62,616 nt of DNA from positions 1 through 62,616 of the forward strand of contig NZ_JAHLDU010000022.1 of assembly GCF_018861905.1 (NCBI RefSeq), given 5' to 3'. Shown in pieces: positions 27,986-37,176 of the stretch. The position numbers and the translations under genes are program-made. How positions within the stretch are numbered: the stretch's first letter is position 1; every line of letters begins with the position of its first letter. This DNA is from Clostridium sp. DSM 17811 (lineage in GTDB: Bacteria > Bacillota > Clostridia > Clostridiales > Clostridiaceae). The notes below the pieces were generated by a model, which saw only the letters and a list, made by a program, of their open reading frames with translations, searched no databases and was not told the origin of the DNA.

Positions 27986-28035
27986 AATCATGGTGCCACC
28001 CATGTGGCAAGTGGCAAGTCGAAATTTAAAACTTA
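27986..28035 (-). repeat. repeat element upstream of the LytTR regulator gene
   Basis: Contains TGCCACATGGGTGGCA (hairpin) within a stretch that aligns with 25875-25915: both read AAGTT..., ATTT(C/T).ACT(T/C)GCCA..TGGGTGGCAC on the minus strand. The two copies bracket the AgrA/AgrC-like gene pair. Confidence 0.6.
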
Positions 28036-28183
28036 ATACTCACCATAGTCTTATTTTATAACAATATCATTATATCATAAACTTTTGCTAAATTAGATAT
28101 ATATTGTCACATTACCAATTAAAAATGCTCTTATATAATAGAGATGATTAATATGTTTCATAACTTATTGTTTATCATTTATT

Positions 28184-28221
28184 AAAAAGATCCCTAAATT
28201 TTTATTTTTAGGGATCTTTTT
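28184..28221. terminator. terminator of the VOC gene
   Basis: AAAAAGATCCCTAAA (28184-28198) pairs with TTTAGGGATCTTTTT (28207-28221); U-runs are possible on both strands. Confidence 0.8.
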
Positions 28222-28263
28222 ATTTGTACATGTAACCTAATTAGCTATTTTAATCTTTTATTT

Positions 28264-28650
28264 CTATTTTTCATATAATTCTATAGGTAAATCATCTGGA
28301 TCACTAAAAAAAGTAAATCTTTTCCCCGTAATTTCATCAATTCTAATATCCTCAGTAATAACATTTTTATCATTTAGTTCTTTTATACTCTCATCTATAT
28401 TGTCTACCTCAAAAGCAAGATGCCTTAATCCTCTTGCTTCAGGGTAACTAGGCCTTCTTGGTGATTGCTTAAAAGAAAATAATTCTATTTGATAATTCCC
28501 AGAAACACATAGGTCAAGTTTATATGACTCTCTATCTTTTCTGTATACCTCTTTAATTATATCTAACCCTAAAATATTAACATAGAATTTTTTAGACCTT
28601 TCATAATTCGAACAAATAATAGCTATATGATGAATTTTATTTAACTTCAT
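28264..28650 (-). CDS. VOC (glyoxalase I-like) metalloprotein
   Basis: 128 residues, a single vicinal-oxygen-chelate unit of two beta-alpha-beta-beta-beta modules. Putative metal ligands are the His in KIHHIAIIC, the Glu in YQIELFSF, the His in GLRHLAFEVD and the Glu in DLPIELYEK, a full glyoxalase-type set. It resembles the YaeR/GloA2 subgroup rather than long glyoxalase I, so methylglyoxal detoxification is possible but unproven. It is transcribed alone after the ClpP-like gene, with its own terminator. The SD AAGGAGG precedes the ATG. Confidence 0.85.
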   Translation of the reverse strand: MKLNKIHHIAIICSNYERSKKFYVNILGLDIIKEVYRKDRESYKLDLCVSGNYQIELFSFKQSPRRPSYPEARGLRHLAFEVDNIDESIKELNDKNVITEDIRIDEITGKRFTFFSDPDDLPIELYEK

Positions 28651-28780
28651 TATTAAACCTCCTTTTTTCTATAATACTTTTCTTATACTTTAAATAATAG
28701 CTTGTCCCATTATATTTATAACTCTGAAATACCCAATAGTCGAGCATCCCCTAGTTATAAATATTTTCAATATAATGTAG

Positions 28781-29419
28781 CTAAAATATCTCTTCTAAAT
28801 CCGTTACAATTTTATCCGCAAGTCCGAGTGTAATGATTTCATCAGACATTAACCACCAATCTTTTCTATAATTTTTTGCATAGAGCTTATCTGTAATATT
28901 TGTATTTGCGACAATAAAATCTTTAACTCTTTTCTCTTGTCTTTGAGTAAATTCAAAATTATCTAAAACTTTATCCGTATTACCCATAGCCCCTGTACTA
29001 CCAGAATGGATTAGTGCTGTTGTATCCTGAAACACATATCTGTGGCCTTTTGAACCAGCAAGTAACATTAATCCACCCGAACTGTACGTCTTTCCGAGGC
29101 CTATTGTATACACTGGTGTTTTAGAAAGTTGTATAACATTTATGAAATTGAGCACCGCAGGTAATTCACCTCCATTAGAATTTATAAAGATCTTAATTGG
29201 AGTTCTCTCCTCAGGCGATTTACCTTTATCTTGTTTATTCCACTTTATAATCATTAATGAAAAATCAACCAAACTATCATCAATATCAAAATTCCAAAAA
29301 ATTTCTCTATTTCTAGTCCTCTCATAATAATCTAAGGTTTCTGGGTCTGGTAGATTCATTTTTGTTAATTCCTTAACCTCATCATCAAAAAATATATCCC
29401 AGTTTTTATTTGCGCTCAT
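28781..29419 (-). CDS. divergent ClpP-family serine protease
   Basis: 212 residues from the ATG at 29417-29419, chosen for the SD CAGGGGGAATT; seven upstream in-frame codons lack one. ClpP-fold landmarks remain: SNGGELPAVLNFINVI for the oxyanion loop, Ser in GKTYSSGGLMLLAG, His in TTALIHSGSTG and Asp in LMSDEIITLGLADKIV. The canonical AASMGA and IHQP motifs are altered. N-terminal residues before about 60 are unlike housekeeping ClpP. It is probably an accessory peptidase chamber subunit. No Clp ATPase gene is near. Whether it assembles with ClpX/C cannot be told. Confidence 0.8.
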   Translation of the reverse strand: MSANKNWDIFFDDEVKELTKMNLPDPETLDYYERTRNREIFWNFDIDDSLVDFSLMIIKWNKQDKGKSPEERTPIKIFINSNGGELPAVLNFINVIQLSKTPVYTIGLGKTYSSGGLMLLAGSKGHRYVFQDTTALIHSGSTGAMGNTDKVLDNFEFTQRQEKRVKDFIVANTNITDKLYAKNYRKDWWLMSDEIITLGLADKIVTDLEEIF

Positions 29420-29540
29420 AATTCCCCCTGCTTCCTTCATATTATTAAATCGTATATTATATTATATGTATGCGGATATTCTTTTCCACATTCAACCTCA
29501 TATAAATATATTTTATTTTTATTAGTCTCCTCTTACAATT

Positions 29541-31202
29541 TTACATTTCTATATCCTTCCAACTTACATTAAAACTAGTTTTCCAGAGAATTACATTAGC
29601 TATTAAAAGCACTATTCCATAGACACATATAAATATTATATTATTTCTAATAGCTATATGAATTCCAGCAAATATGCCAAGTAGCAAGCTAGTTACTATC
29701 GATGGCAATATAAGTTTTCCACTATCTGTTGTTGCAAATTTTACACTAAACGGCATTGCCTTATTTGATAATTTAAAATACACTAATGATAATATTAATA
29801 GAACTAAAAACATTACAACTAAGTCTATAATTATCAATGGACCTTTTAGTATTAAGAAAACAATAGAATCCAATAAATAAAGTGGTATTATAAGTTTAAA
29901 TATAGTTCCTTTTACTGCTCCTTTTAATATTACTCCCGGATTCTTTATTGGTAATACCTTGTATATAAAAGCTCCCTTAAAACTATCACTATTATTTATA
30001 AATGCTGTACAAAAACATAATAAGAATATACTTATATATATTAATAAATGAATCTTTCCACCAAAACCATTTTGAATATTATCCAGAAGCGATTTATCAT
30101 TTCTGTCCATAAATACAAATAGAACTGGCATAAACACTGCCATTGCAAGGGTTGGATATACCTTCAGCTTTAGGCTTCGTTCTGTAGCTATCATATTTTG
30201 AGTGAATTTAAACATACTCTTTTCAATATTATCCTTGCATACAATCCCTGCTATAAATTCTTTTCTATTTTCACTCCTTCTGCTTACAGTTCCTCCTTTA
30301 GCATTTAATTTTTGAAGGTTCTTTTCAAAATATGGTACTACCTTTTTTAAATAAAGCACAATTAAAACAATTGGCCCCACTACCGCAAGTACTAGTAAGT
30401 ACATTAATATAGGTTGCTTATTACCATCTATCAATATTCCAAATGGTGCTGCAAACCACATGGATGGTAATATTACATGCCAGAGCTTAGGTATATATTC
30501 ACTATTCATATTAGAAACATTAAAAACTCTAGCAACTAATTGATATCCAAATGCAAATACAAAAGCTAATAATATTTGGAAATAGTTTATTATATCCTTT
30601 AGTTTTTCTCCATCAAAAAGCTTTAAAACTATGGTATATAATAAAGATGTTAAAGTTATAACTATTAAAACCGAAAGAATATTTTCTATAAAAAATATTA
30701 CGAAAAATAAAGCCCCATATTTTATTGTACCAATAACAAGGGGGATTAAATTTAATGACAGCGAGAGGCCTGCTAAATATATACATATATGAGTGGTTTT
30801 TGCTGCATTAAAGGTTTTATTATCAATAGGTTTTGGTAATAATATACTTTTCTCGGTTACATCTAATAATACTGCTGAAAAGTCAGATATCATAAGTGAA
30901 ATCATCATAAATAAATTTATACCTATTACAATATTTGTAGCTTTCATTGCAGGCATATCACTATTCATTATTAGACCAATAAAAACACTTATGAAAGCAT
31001 TAAACATAAGCAAACTCAAATAATTATTTTTATCGCGGCTCTCGCCACTCTTTTTGTTTTTTCCCATGACATTGCTTACCCGCCTGCCATCCATTGTTAA
31101 TTTTACCTTTAGAATCATTCTCATAACTTTATAGTTAACTCCTAATTTTACATATATAAATTGGAATTTATCCAATATCTTAAGAACCGTGAAATTTTTC
31201 AT
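29541..31202 (-). CDS. large ABC transporter permease, 12-TM type
   Basis: 553 residues with roughly 12 hydrophobic segments in two halves and a cytosolic loop of about 60 residues (about 290-350). It is similar in layout to ABC-2 permeases encoded next to single ATPases in clostridia. The ATG lies 2 nt after the ATPase stop, so the two are translationally coupled. The N-terminus VKLTMDGRRVSNVMGKNKK is cytosolic. The substrate is not deducible. Together with the ATPase it should form one exporter. Confidence 0.8.
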   Translation of the reverse strand: MKNFTVLKILDKFQFIYVKLGVNYKVMRMILKVKLTMDGRRVSNVMGKNKKSGESRDKNNYLSLLMFNAFISVFIGLIMNSDMPAMKATNIVIGINLFMMISLMISDFSAVLLDVTEKSILLPKPIDNKTFNAAKTTHICIYLAGLSLSLNLIPLVIGTIKYGALFFVIFFIENILSVLIVITLTSLLYTIVLKLFDGEKLKDIINYFQILLAFVFAFGYQLVARVFNVSNMNSEYIPKLWHVILPSMWFAAPFGILIDGNKQPILMYLLVLAVVGPIVLIVLYLKKVVPYFEKNLQKLNAKGGTVSRRSENRKEFIAGIVCKDNIEKSMFKFTQNMIATERSLKLKVYPTLAMAVFMPVLFVFMDRNDKSLLDNIQNGFGGKIHLLIYISIFLLCFCTAFINNSDSFKGAFIYKVLPIKNPGVILKGAVKGTIFKLIIPLYLLDSIVFLILKGPLIIIDLVVMFLVLLILSLVYFKLSNKAMPFSVKFATTDSGKLILPSIVTSLLLGIFAGIHIAIRNNIIFICVYGIVLLIANVILWKTSFNVSWKDIEM

Positions 31203-31204
31203 AC

Positions 31205-31993
31205 CTACACCTCTTCAACCAAAGAAACAAATTCTTCAGCAATCGCTGTATGCTCATTAAACCCTGTTAACTGATTAAATATCTCCTCAAGTGAACCCTC
31301 CATTTGATTATTATTTAGTTCCTCAAAACTACCATCAGCAACTATTAGTCCAGCATTTAATAGTATTATTCTATCACTTACCTTTTCTACAACATCCATT
31401 ATATGCGATGAATAAAATATTGTTTTCCCTCCCTTTGCAAGAGTTTTCATAACCTCTTTAAACACCATAACACTATTAGCATCCAGTCCACTTAACGGTT
31501 CATCAAAAAATAATATATCAGGGTTATGAATTAAACTACATATTATAAGTAGTTTTTGCTTCATGCCTTTTGAATATGAGGATATTCTAGAATTTATAAC
31601 ATTGTCCATTGCAAATAGTCCCATTAGCTTTTCCGATCTCTCTATAAGTTTTTTCTCTTCTAGACCATATATTCCGCCTAAAAAGCTTATATACTCATAA
31701 GCAGTTAAATTTTCATATATATCAGCAAGTTCTGGTACATAACCTATTTTCTTTTTATACTCTATACTTCCATTACTAATATCTTGTCCGAGTATTTCAA
31801 CCGTTCCAGAGTATCCTTCTAATATACCTAACATTATTTTTATAGTAGTGCTTTTACCAGCACCATTAGTCCCTATATATCCTATAATCTGGCCGCGAGG
31901 AATCTCCAAATTTATACCATTAAGCACTAACTTGTTACCATATCTCATCTGTAAATTTTTTATTGATATTATACTTTCCGAATTTTCCATCAT
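31205..31993 (-). CDS. ABC transporter ATP-binding protein
   Basis: About 262 residues. The start is one of two adjacent ATGs (31991-31993 or 31988-31990), preceded by AAGGGGTGGG; a GTG two codons upstream overlaps the SD. Walker A is GYIGTNGAGKSTTIKIM, the signature SSYSKGMKQKLLIICSL, Walker B DILFFDEPLSGLDANS and the H-loop SSHIMDVVE. It is the nucleotide-binding partner of the 12-TM permease that follows at 2 nt. Confidence 0.88.
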   Translation of the reverse strand: MMENSESIISIKNLQMRYGNKLVLNGINLEIPRGQIIGYIGTNGAGKSTTIKIMLGILEGYSGTVEILGQDISNGSIEYKKKIGYVPELADIYENLTAYEYISFLGGIYGLEEKKLIERSEKLMGLFAMDNVINSRISSYSKGMKQKLLIICSLIHNPDILFFDEPLSGLDANSVMVFKEVMKTLAKGGKTIFYSSHIMDVVEKVSDRIILLNAGLIVADGSFEELNNNQMEGSLEEIFNQLTGFNEHTAIAEEFVSLVEEV

Positions 31994-32150
31994 TCCCACC
32001 CCTTAAAATGTTTTATATGTTTATGTTCCTTATTATACTACATAATTTTGTAACTTAAATATAAGAACTTTTTATAATATGCAAATTCTTTTGCATTTAT
32101 AGTCAAATTATTATATTTGAAAACATTTTATTGTAATACTATAAAAAAAT

Positions 32151-32205
32151 AAAAAACCCCTATACAATGTTAAGTATCAAAGCCTAACAGTATAAGAGGT
32201 TTTTA
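32151..32205 (-). terminator. terminator of the beta-galactosidase gene
   Basis: An imperfect long hairpin (AAAACCTCTTATACTGTTAGGC pairing with its near complement, arms about 32155-32175 and 32183-32203) ends in a T-run on the minus strand. Confidence 0.7.
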
Positions 32206-32237
32206 AATGAATCAATTAAATTTGTTGTTTACATTCA

Positions 32238-35200
32238 CTATTCTAAACATTTTCTCATTACAAATTCAAAGTTAATATCCTTTGAAGAATCTATAAGATA
32301 TTCTTTATGAACTGGTGCTCCCCAGCTATCATCCCCACCAACTCCCATTTGCTTTGCTGCAATTGTAACTACTGTATAGTTAACTTTTGGTAGTTCATTG
32401 TGATGATATGCATTTTGAAGCTCGCATGCTGTATATGGAGATACTCCTAATTCAAATGGTACCTTGCTTGCTTCAAACTCAATACCAAATCCATTTTCAT
32501 CTTTTATCTTAGCCCATCTAACTCCAGTATGGTTTCCACTTTCCTGAGGTACTATGTACCCAGAAACATTTTCTTTTACTGATTTCTCGAAAATTCCAAG
32601 TGTTGCTCCATGAAGCCTATCCACATAATTTTCTTCTGGTCCCTTACCATACCACTTGAATTTATCATAATCCGAGGATAATTTAAATGCCATTCCAAAT
32701 ATAGGAAGCTCAGGCATTCCTTTAATACCTTTATAATCGCAGCTTACTTTAATTTCACCATTAGAATATACAGTATAGGCTATCTTAACTTCAGCCTGTG
32801 TTGTTGCTAGAAGTGCGTATGTATATTCTACGATAATGCTATAATCATCTTGAATTACCTGTACATCGATGCAACTTTGGAACATACTTGCTTGAAGCCA
32901 TTGTCCACACCTAAATCCATGATTAGTTCCCTTATCATTATCCGTCATAGCTCTCCAATAAATAGGCATTGGGGCCCTAGTTATCATTTCTATGCCATCA
33001 TATCTAAGAGATACCATTCCACCTTCTTGTTTTGAAAATAAGACACTAAAATCATCATTTTTAACTCCAATATTTACATCTCCATTGACAACTTCAATCT
33101 TAGTTAACTTTTTAGTGTCAATAGTTCCCTCCACATCAAATACATACTGATCAAATGCTACCACATGCAAAGCCTCTGCCCAAATATTATTATTCTTAAG
33201 CTTAAATGAAACATTCAAAGCATATTCCCCGGAAGTTTTCACCTGCGGAAGTTTAAACCTTACATATTTTTCTTCACAAGGTTTAACAATAACTGTTATA
33301 AAGTCCTTGTAGATTTCTTTTCCATTAAGATCTAGGCAGTACTCTAAAATGTAATCTGAAGTATCTATAAACAGATTTTCATTTTTAACCAAAACTCCAT
33401 CTCTGCCAGTAATTAATTTTATATTTTGATAAAGCTTTTTTACTTCGCTAACCTTTGGAGATGGTTTTCTATCTGCATAAACTATACCATCTCCACAGAA
33501 GTTGTAATCCGTTGGTCTATCATCAAAATCGCCTCCATAAGCCATAACTTCCTGATTAAACTTATCCTTTTTAATTAAAAACTGATCAATATAATCCCAA
33601 ATAAAACCACCTTGGTAAAGCTGATATTTGTTTTCTAACTCCACATATTTATGCAGTGCTCCACAGGAATTTCCCATAGCGTGCATGTATTCGCAGCTTA
33701 TATATGGTTTTTCTGGAGCATTATTTAAGTACTCTTCAATTTCAAAAACCTTAGCATACATTCTGCTTTCCATATCGCTAGTTTCGTTAAAGCTCCTATC
33801 CCAAAATATACCTTCATAATGAACTAATCTTGAAGGATCTTTTTCTCTAAAATACTTTGACATCTTATATATATTTTCTCCACCAAAGGATTCATTCCCA
33901 CAAGACCATATTAAAATGGACGGATGATTTTTATCCCTTTCAAGCATAGACGTAGCCCTATCAATTACAATGTCTAACCACTGTTTTTTACTGCCAGGAA
34001 TAACCCAATCAGGTTTGATTTTACCCATTTTTTGCCAAGATCCATGAGTTTCGAGGTTTGTTTCATCTATTAAATATATTCCATATTCATCACAAAGATT
34101 ATACCAATGTGTTTGATTAGGATAATGAGAAGTTCTCACAGCATTTATATTATTTTGCTTTAAGAATTTTATATCCCATAACATATCTTCTTTAGTAATA
34201 GCTCTACCTTTTCTACAGTTAAATTCATGACGATTTATGCCCTTAAACACTATACGTTTGCCATTTATGGTCATAATCTTATTTATCATTTCAAAACTTC
34301 TAAATCCAACCTTTTGGCTGACCACTTCCACTACTTTTCCATCAGTTCCTCGAATTAAAGCAAATAATGTATAAAGATATGGATTTTCAGCGCTCCAAAG
34401 CTCTACGTTATTAACATTTAAAGATAATGATATGCTCGTTGTTAAAGATGTTCCTATTTCTTTTGCTACCACTATTCCATCTTTATCCATAAGTTCTAAA
34501 TCTATGGTAGAATTAATTTCTCCCTTTATTTTTAAATCTAGATTTAAAACTGCATTTTTATAAGACTTGTCTAAGTTTGTTTTCACAAATAAATCTTGAA
34601 TATGAGTTTCTGGAACAGAATATAAGTACACATCTCTAAATATTCCCGAAAAACGCCAAAAGTCTTGATCTTCTAGCCAACTTCCAGTAGATCTCTTATA
34701 CACCTCCACAGCCAGCTTATTTTCTCCTTCTTTAATAAACTTAGTTAAATTAAACTCTGCTGGAGTAAAGCTATCCTCGCTATACCCTATAAATTCACCA
34801 TTTAACCAAAGATAAAATGCATTTTCCACTCCTTGAAAAGAAATATATACAGGTCCCCCTTTAATATTTTCATCAATATCAAAATACTTTACGTAACTTC
34901 CCACTGGATTATATTCTTTAGATACCTTTGGTGGTAATAACTCACTATGCCCATCCCAAGGGTACATGGTATTTATATATTGGGGTTTATCATAACCTTG
35001 AAGTTGTATATGTGCAGGAACTTCTATATCCTTAAAGCAATGACAATCAAATTCAGGTTCATAAAAATCTTTAATTCTAGAGCTTGGATTTACCGCAAAA
35101 CTAAACTTCCAATTTCCATTCAAACTTTGACGAAGATTCATTTCACCAATTGACTCTTCTTCTTTTGTCAAATAATATTTATGATCTGAATGAGCCTCAA

Positions 35201-35264
35201 TTCTGTTAACAGCAAAAACTGATGTATCAGAAAGCCAATCTAAACTTGGTATTTTAAAATTCAT
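32238..35264 (-). CDS. lacZ: beta-galactosidase, glycoside hydrolase family 2 (LacZ type)
   Basis: 1008 residues, the full LacZ length. Order: sugar-binding jelly roll (to about 210, with SWLEDQDFWRFSGIFRDVYL), Ig-like domain, TIM barrel (about 325-620), second Ig-like domain and a C-terminal beta-sandwich (bgal small N). The acid/base Glu is in SCGNESFGG and the nucleophile Glu in YISCEYMHAMGNS. VRTSHYPNQTHWYNLCDEYG and LIDETNLETHG are classic. It is cytosolic, with no signal peptide. No lactose permease or repressor gene is adjacent. It hydrolyses lactose-type galactosides. Confidence 0.95.
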   Translation of the reverse strand: MNFKIPSLDWLSDTSVFAVNRIEAHSDHKYYLTKEEESIGEMNLRQSLNGNWKFSFAVNPSSRIKDFYEPEFDCHCFKDIEVPAHIQLQGYDKPQYINTMYPWDGHSELLPPKVSKEYNPVGSYVKYFDIDENIKGGPVYISFQGVENAFYLWLNGEFIGYSEDSFTPAEFNLTKFIKEGENKLAVEVYKRSTGSWLEDQDFWRFSGIFRDVYLYSVPETHIQDLFVKTNLDKSYKNAVLNLDLKIKGEINSTIDLELMDKDGIVVAKEIGTSLTTSISLSLNVNNVELWSAENPYLYTLFALIRGTDGKVVEVVSQKVGFRSFEMINKIMTINGKRIVFKGINRHEFNCRKGRAITKEDMLWDIKFLKQNNINAVRTSHYPNQTHWYNLCDEYGIYLIDETNLETHGSWQKMGKIKPDWVIPGSKKQWLDIVIDRATSMLERDKNHPSILIWSCGNESFGGENIYKMSKYFREKDPSRLVHYEGIFWDRSFNETSDMESRMYAKVFEIEEYLNNAPEKPYISCEYMHAMGNSCGALHKYVELENKYQLYQGGFIWDYIDQFLIKKDKFNQEVMAYGGDFDDRPTDYNFCGDGIVYADRKPSPKVSEVKKLYQNIKLITGRDGVLVKNENLFIDTSDYILEYCLDLNGKEIYKDFITVIVKPCEEKYVRFKLPQVKTSGEYALNVSFKLKNNNIWAEALHVVAFDQYVFDVEGTIDTKKLTKIEVVNGDVNIGVKNDDFSVLFSKQEGGMVSLRYDGIEMITRAPMPIYWRAMTDNDKGTNHGFRCGQWLQASMFQSCIDVQVIQDDYSIIVEYTYALLATTQAEVKIAYTVYSNGEIKVSCDYKGIKGMPELPIFGMAFKLSSDYDKFKWYGKGPEENYVDRLHGATLGIFEKSVKENVSGYIVPQESGNHTGVRWAKIKDENGFGIEFEASKVPFELGVSPYTACELQNAYHHNELPKVNYTVVTIAAKQMGVGGDDSWGAPVHKEYLIDSSKDINFEFVMRKCLE

Positions 35265-35870
35265 AATTTCATCCCCTACTTTCTATTGATAAATACATAT
35301 TAATAGCTTGATGAAATAATAAGCTATTAACATCATTAAAATTCTACTACAGAACAGATAAAACATTTTAAGCTTATCTTTATAAAAACCTTTACATACA
35401 TTGTAAATAAAAATATTTCCCTATCTTGTTACTGATTCTATATAGATGTCTATATTACTAGATGACTTTTTTCTTATTTAATATATAGAATAAGAAAAGG
35501 TTTTCTATACATTAATTACATACTATCAAATATTATGTAGAAATGCAATGTTTTTTAACACGTTTGTACTTTCAAGATAAACTGTCCAAGATTTCAAAAA
35601 AACATAATGTTAACAGATAAACCATTGAAACTCTATTGCATGAAGCATGCTAAAAATCTTGATTGCCGATTATAAAATTATTGATAACTATATAAAATAA
35701 ACTTGGAATAAATTTCAATTGTTTAAACATAGTATAGAAAATATTATACTTATAATTTTAATAAAGGGATGATATTACAATGATTATTAATAAATACATT
35801 TTATAGAATAGGAATTAAAAATGTAGACAATAGAATTGATGTTTATTTGCCTTTAATATAGTCCGTTTAA
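35265..35870. other. 606-bp intergenic region upstream of lacZ
   Basis: AT-rich. A dyad TATAGAA...TTCTATA (35485-35510) could be an operator. A short frameshifted coding remnant (35780-35868) lies near the right edge. No RNA motif was recognised. Confidence 0.35.
35780..35868 (+). pseudogene. possible frameshifted small-gene remnant
   Basis: AAAGGGATGATATTACA precedes an ATG that opens only eight codons (MIINKYIL). Directly afterwards another frame stays open through FYRIGIKNVDNRIDVYLPLI to a stop just before the Nramp gene end. A good SD with a broken frame suggests a decayed gene start. No family was recognised. It could be chance. Confidence 0.2.
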
Positions 35871-37160
35871 TTAAAAACCCAATATTCTAATTAAAGACTG
35901 GAATAATAACACCATAGTTAATGCTATTAAAATAACTATAGTAACCCAACCAACCCAATTTTTAAATTTATTGTTTGTATATTCCCCCATAAGATCCTTT
36001 TTATTTACCATTATCATCATACAGATTAAAACTACCGGTAAAAGCATTCCATTAATCACTTGAGATCCAAGAGAAATCTGAAGTAAGGGTGCACCTGGGA
36101 TTAGAATAATTGCAGCGCCTATAATTATTATTGCTGTAAACAACCAGTAAAATTCTGGTGCTTCTTTCATCGCTTTATCTATACCAGCTTCAAACCCAAA
36201 GGCTTCGCATATGTAAAATGCAGTTGCTAGTGGGAGAATTGTTGCTGAAAATACGGAAGCAACCAAGAGACCAAAGGCAAAGATACTTGATGCTAAATCT
36301 CCAGCTAAAGGCTTTAATGCAATTGCCGCATCCTTTGCCTCATTTATAGAAATACCTTGTTTATTTAAAGTAGCAGCGCAAGCTACAATAATAAAGAAAG
36401 CTACTACAACTGTTACTGTACATCCAAGGATAACATCCATAAGTTCATATTTATACTCAGAGATTTTAATACCTTTTTCTATTACCGAAGACTGCATATA
36501 AAATTGCATCCAAGGAGCAATAGTAGTACCTATTAAACCAATTACAGTACTAATCCACCCAGCATCTATCCCTTCCCCATGAGCACCTTTAAATGAAGGT
36601 ATAGGATTAATTAATGAAGTTCCAATTTGATGCCAGTCTGGGTGAGCGAGGAGTGCAGAAAAAACATAAGAAAGTAAAAATACACTAAATACCAAGAATA
36701 TTTTTTCCACTGATCTATAGGTTCCTTTTACAACCAGTAACCATACTAAAACCACTGCAATTGGCACTGTTATATATTTTGAAAGATTAAACACCTGCAA
36801 ACTTCCAGCAATACCCGCAAATTCAGTGGCAGTATTACCTATATCTGCTACTAATAATCCTAGGAATATAAAGAAAGTTATCTTTACACCAAAATTTTCT
36901 CTTATTAAATCAGCTAAACCCTTTTGAGTAACGATGCCCATTCTTGCATTCATTTCCTGTACTACAAGTAATGCAATGAAGCAGGGAATCAATGTCCAAA
37001 GTAAAAGGTATCCATAGTGAGCTCCGGCCACTGAGTAGGCTGAAATACCACCAGCATCATTATCCACGCTTCCTGTTATTAAGCCTGGACCCACAACTGA
37101 TAGAAACAGCATTAATCCTACCATCCAAGGTTTTTTATTTGAAATTGTTTTTTCATACAT
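35871..37160 (-). CDS. Nramp-related divalent cation transporter, probably for magnesium (NRMT/MntX type)
   Basis: 429 residues, about 11 TM helices of the LeuT fold. The canonical Nramp TM1 DPGN is replaced by SVDNDAGGISAY, and the TM6 MPHN region reads TTIAPWMQFYMQSS, so the metal-selecting methionine motif is absent. These replacements characterise the NRAMP-related magnesium transporters described in clostridia and Eggerthella. The gene follows an M-box-controlled MgtE-domain gene by 16 nt, consistent with Mg uptake in magnesium starvation. The SD AAGGAGGTG precedes the ATG. The specific ion is inferred, not shown. Confidence 0.85.
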   Translation of the reverse strand: MYEKTISNKKPWMVGLMLFLSVVGPGLITGSVDNDAGGISAYSVAGAHYGYLLLWTLIPCFIALLVVQEMNARMGIVTQKGLADLIRENFGVKITFFIFLGLLVADIGNTATEFAGIAGSLQVFNLSKYITVPIAVVLVWLLVVKGTYRSVEKIFLVFSVFLLSYVFSALLAHPDWHQIGTSLINPIPSFKGAHGEGIDAGWISTVIGLIGTTIAPWMQFYMQSSVIEKGIKISEYKYELMDVILGCTVTVVVAFFIIVACAATLNKQGISINEAKDAAIALKPLAGDLASSIFAFGLLVASVFSATILPLATAFYICEAFGFEAGIDKAMKEAPEFYWLFTAIIIIGAAIILIPGAPLLQISLGSQVINGMLLPVVLICMMIMVNKKDLMGEYTNNKFKNWVGWVTIVILIALTMVLLFQSLIRILGF

Positions 37161-37176
37161 ATTAACACCTCCTTAT

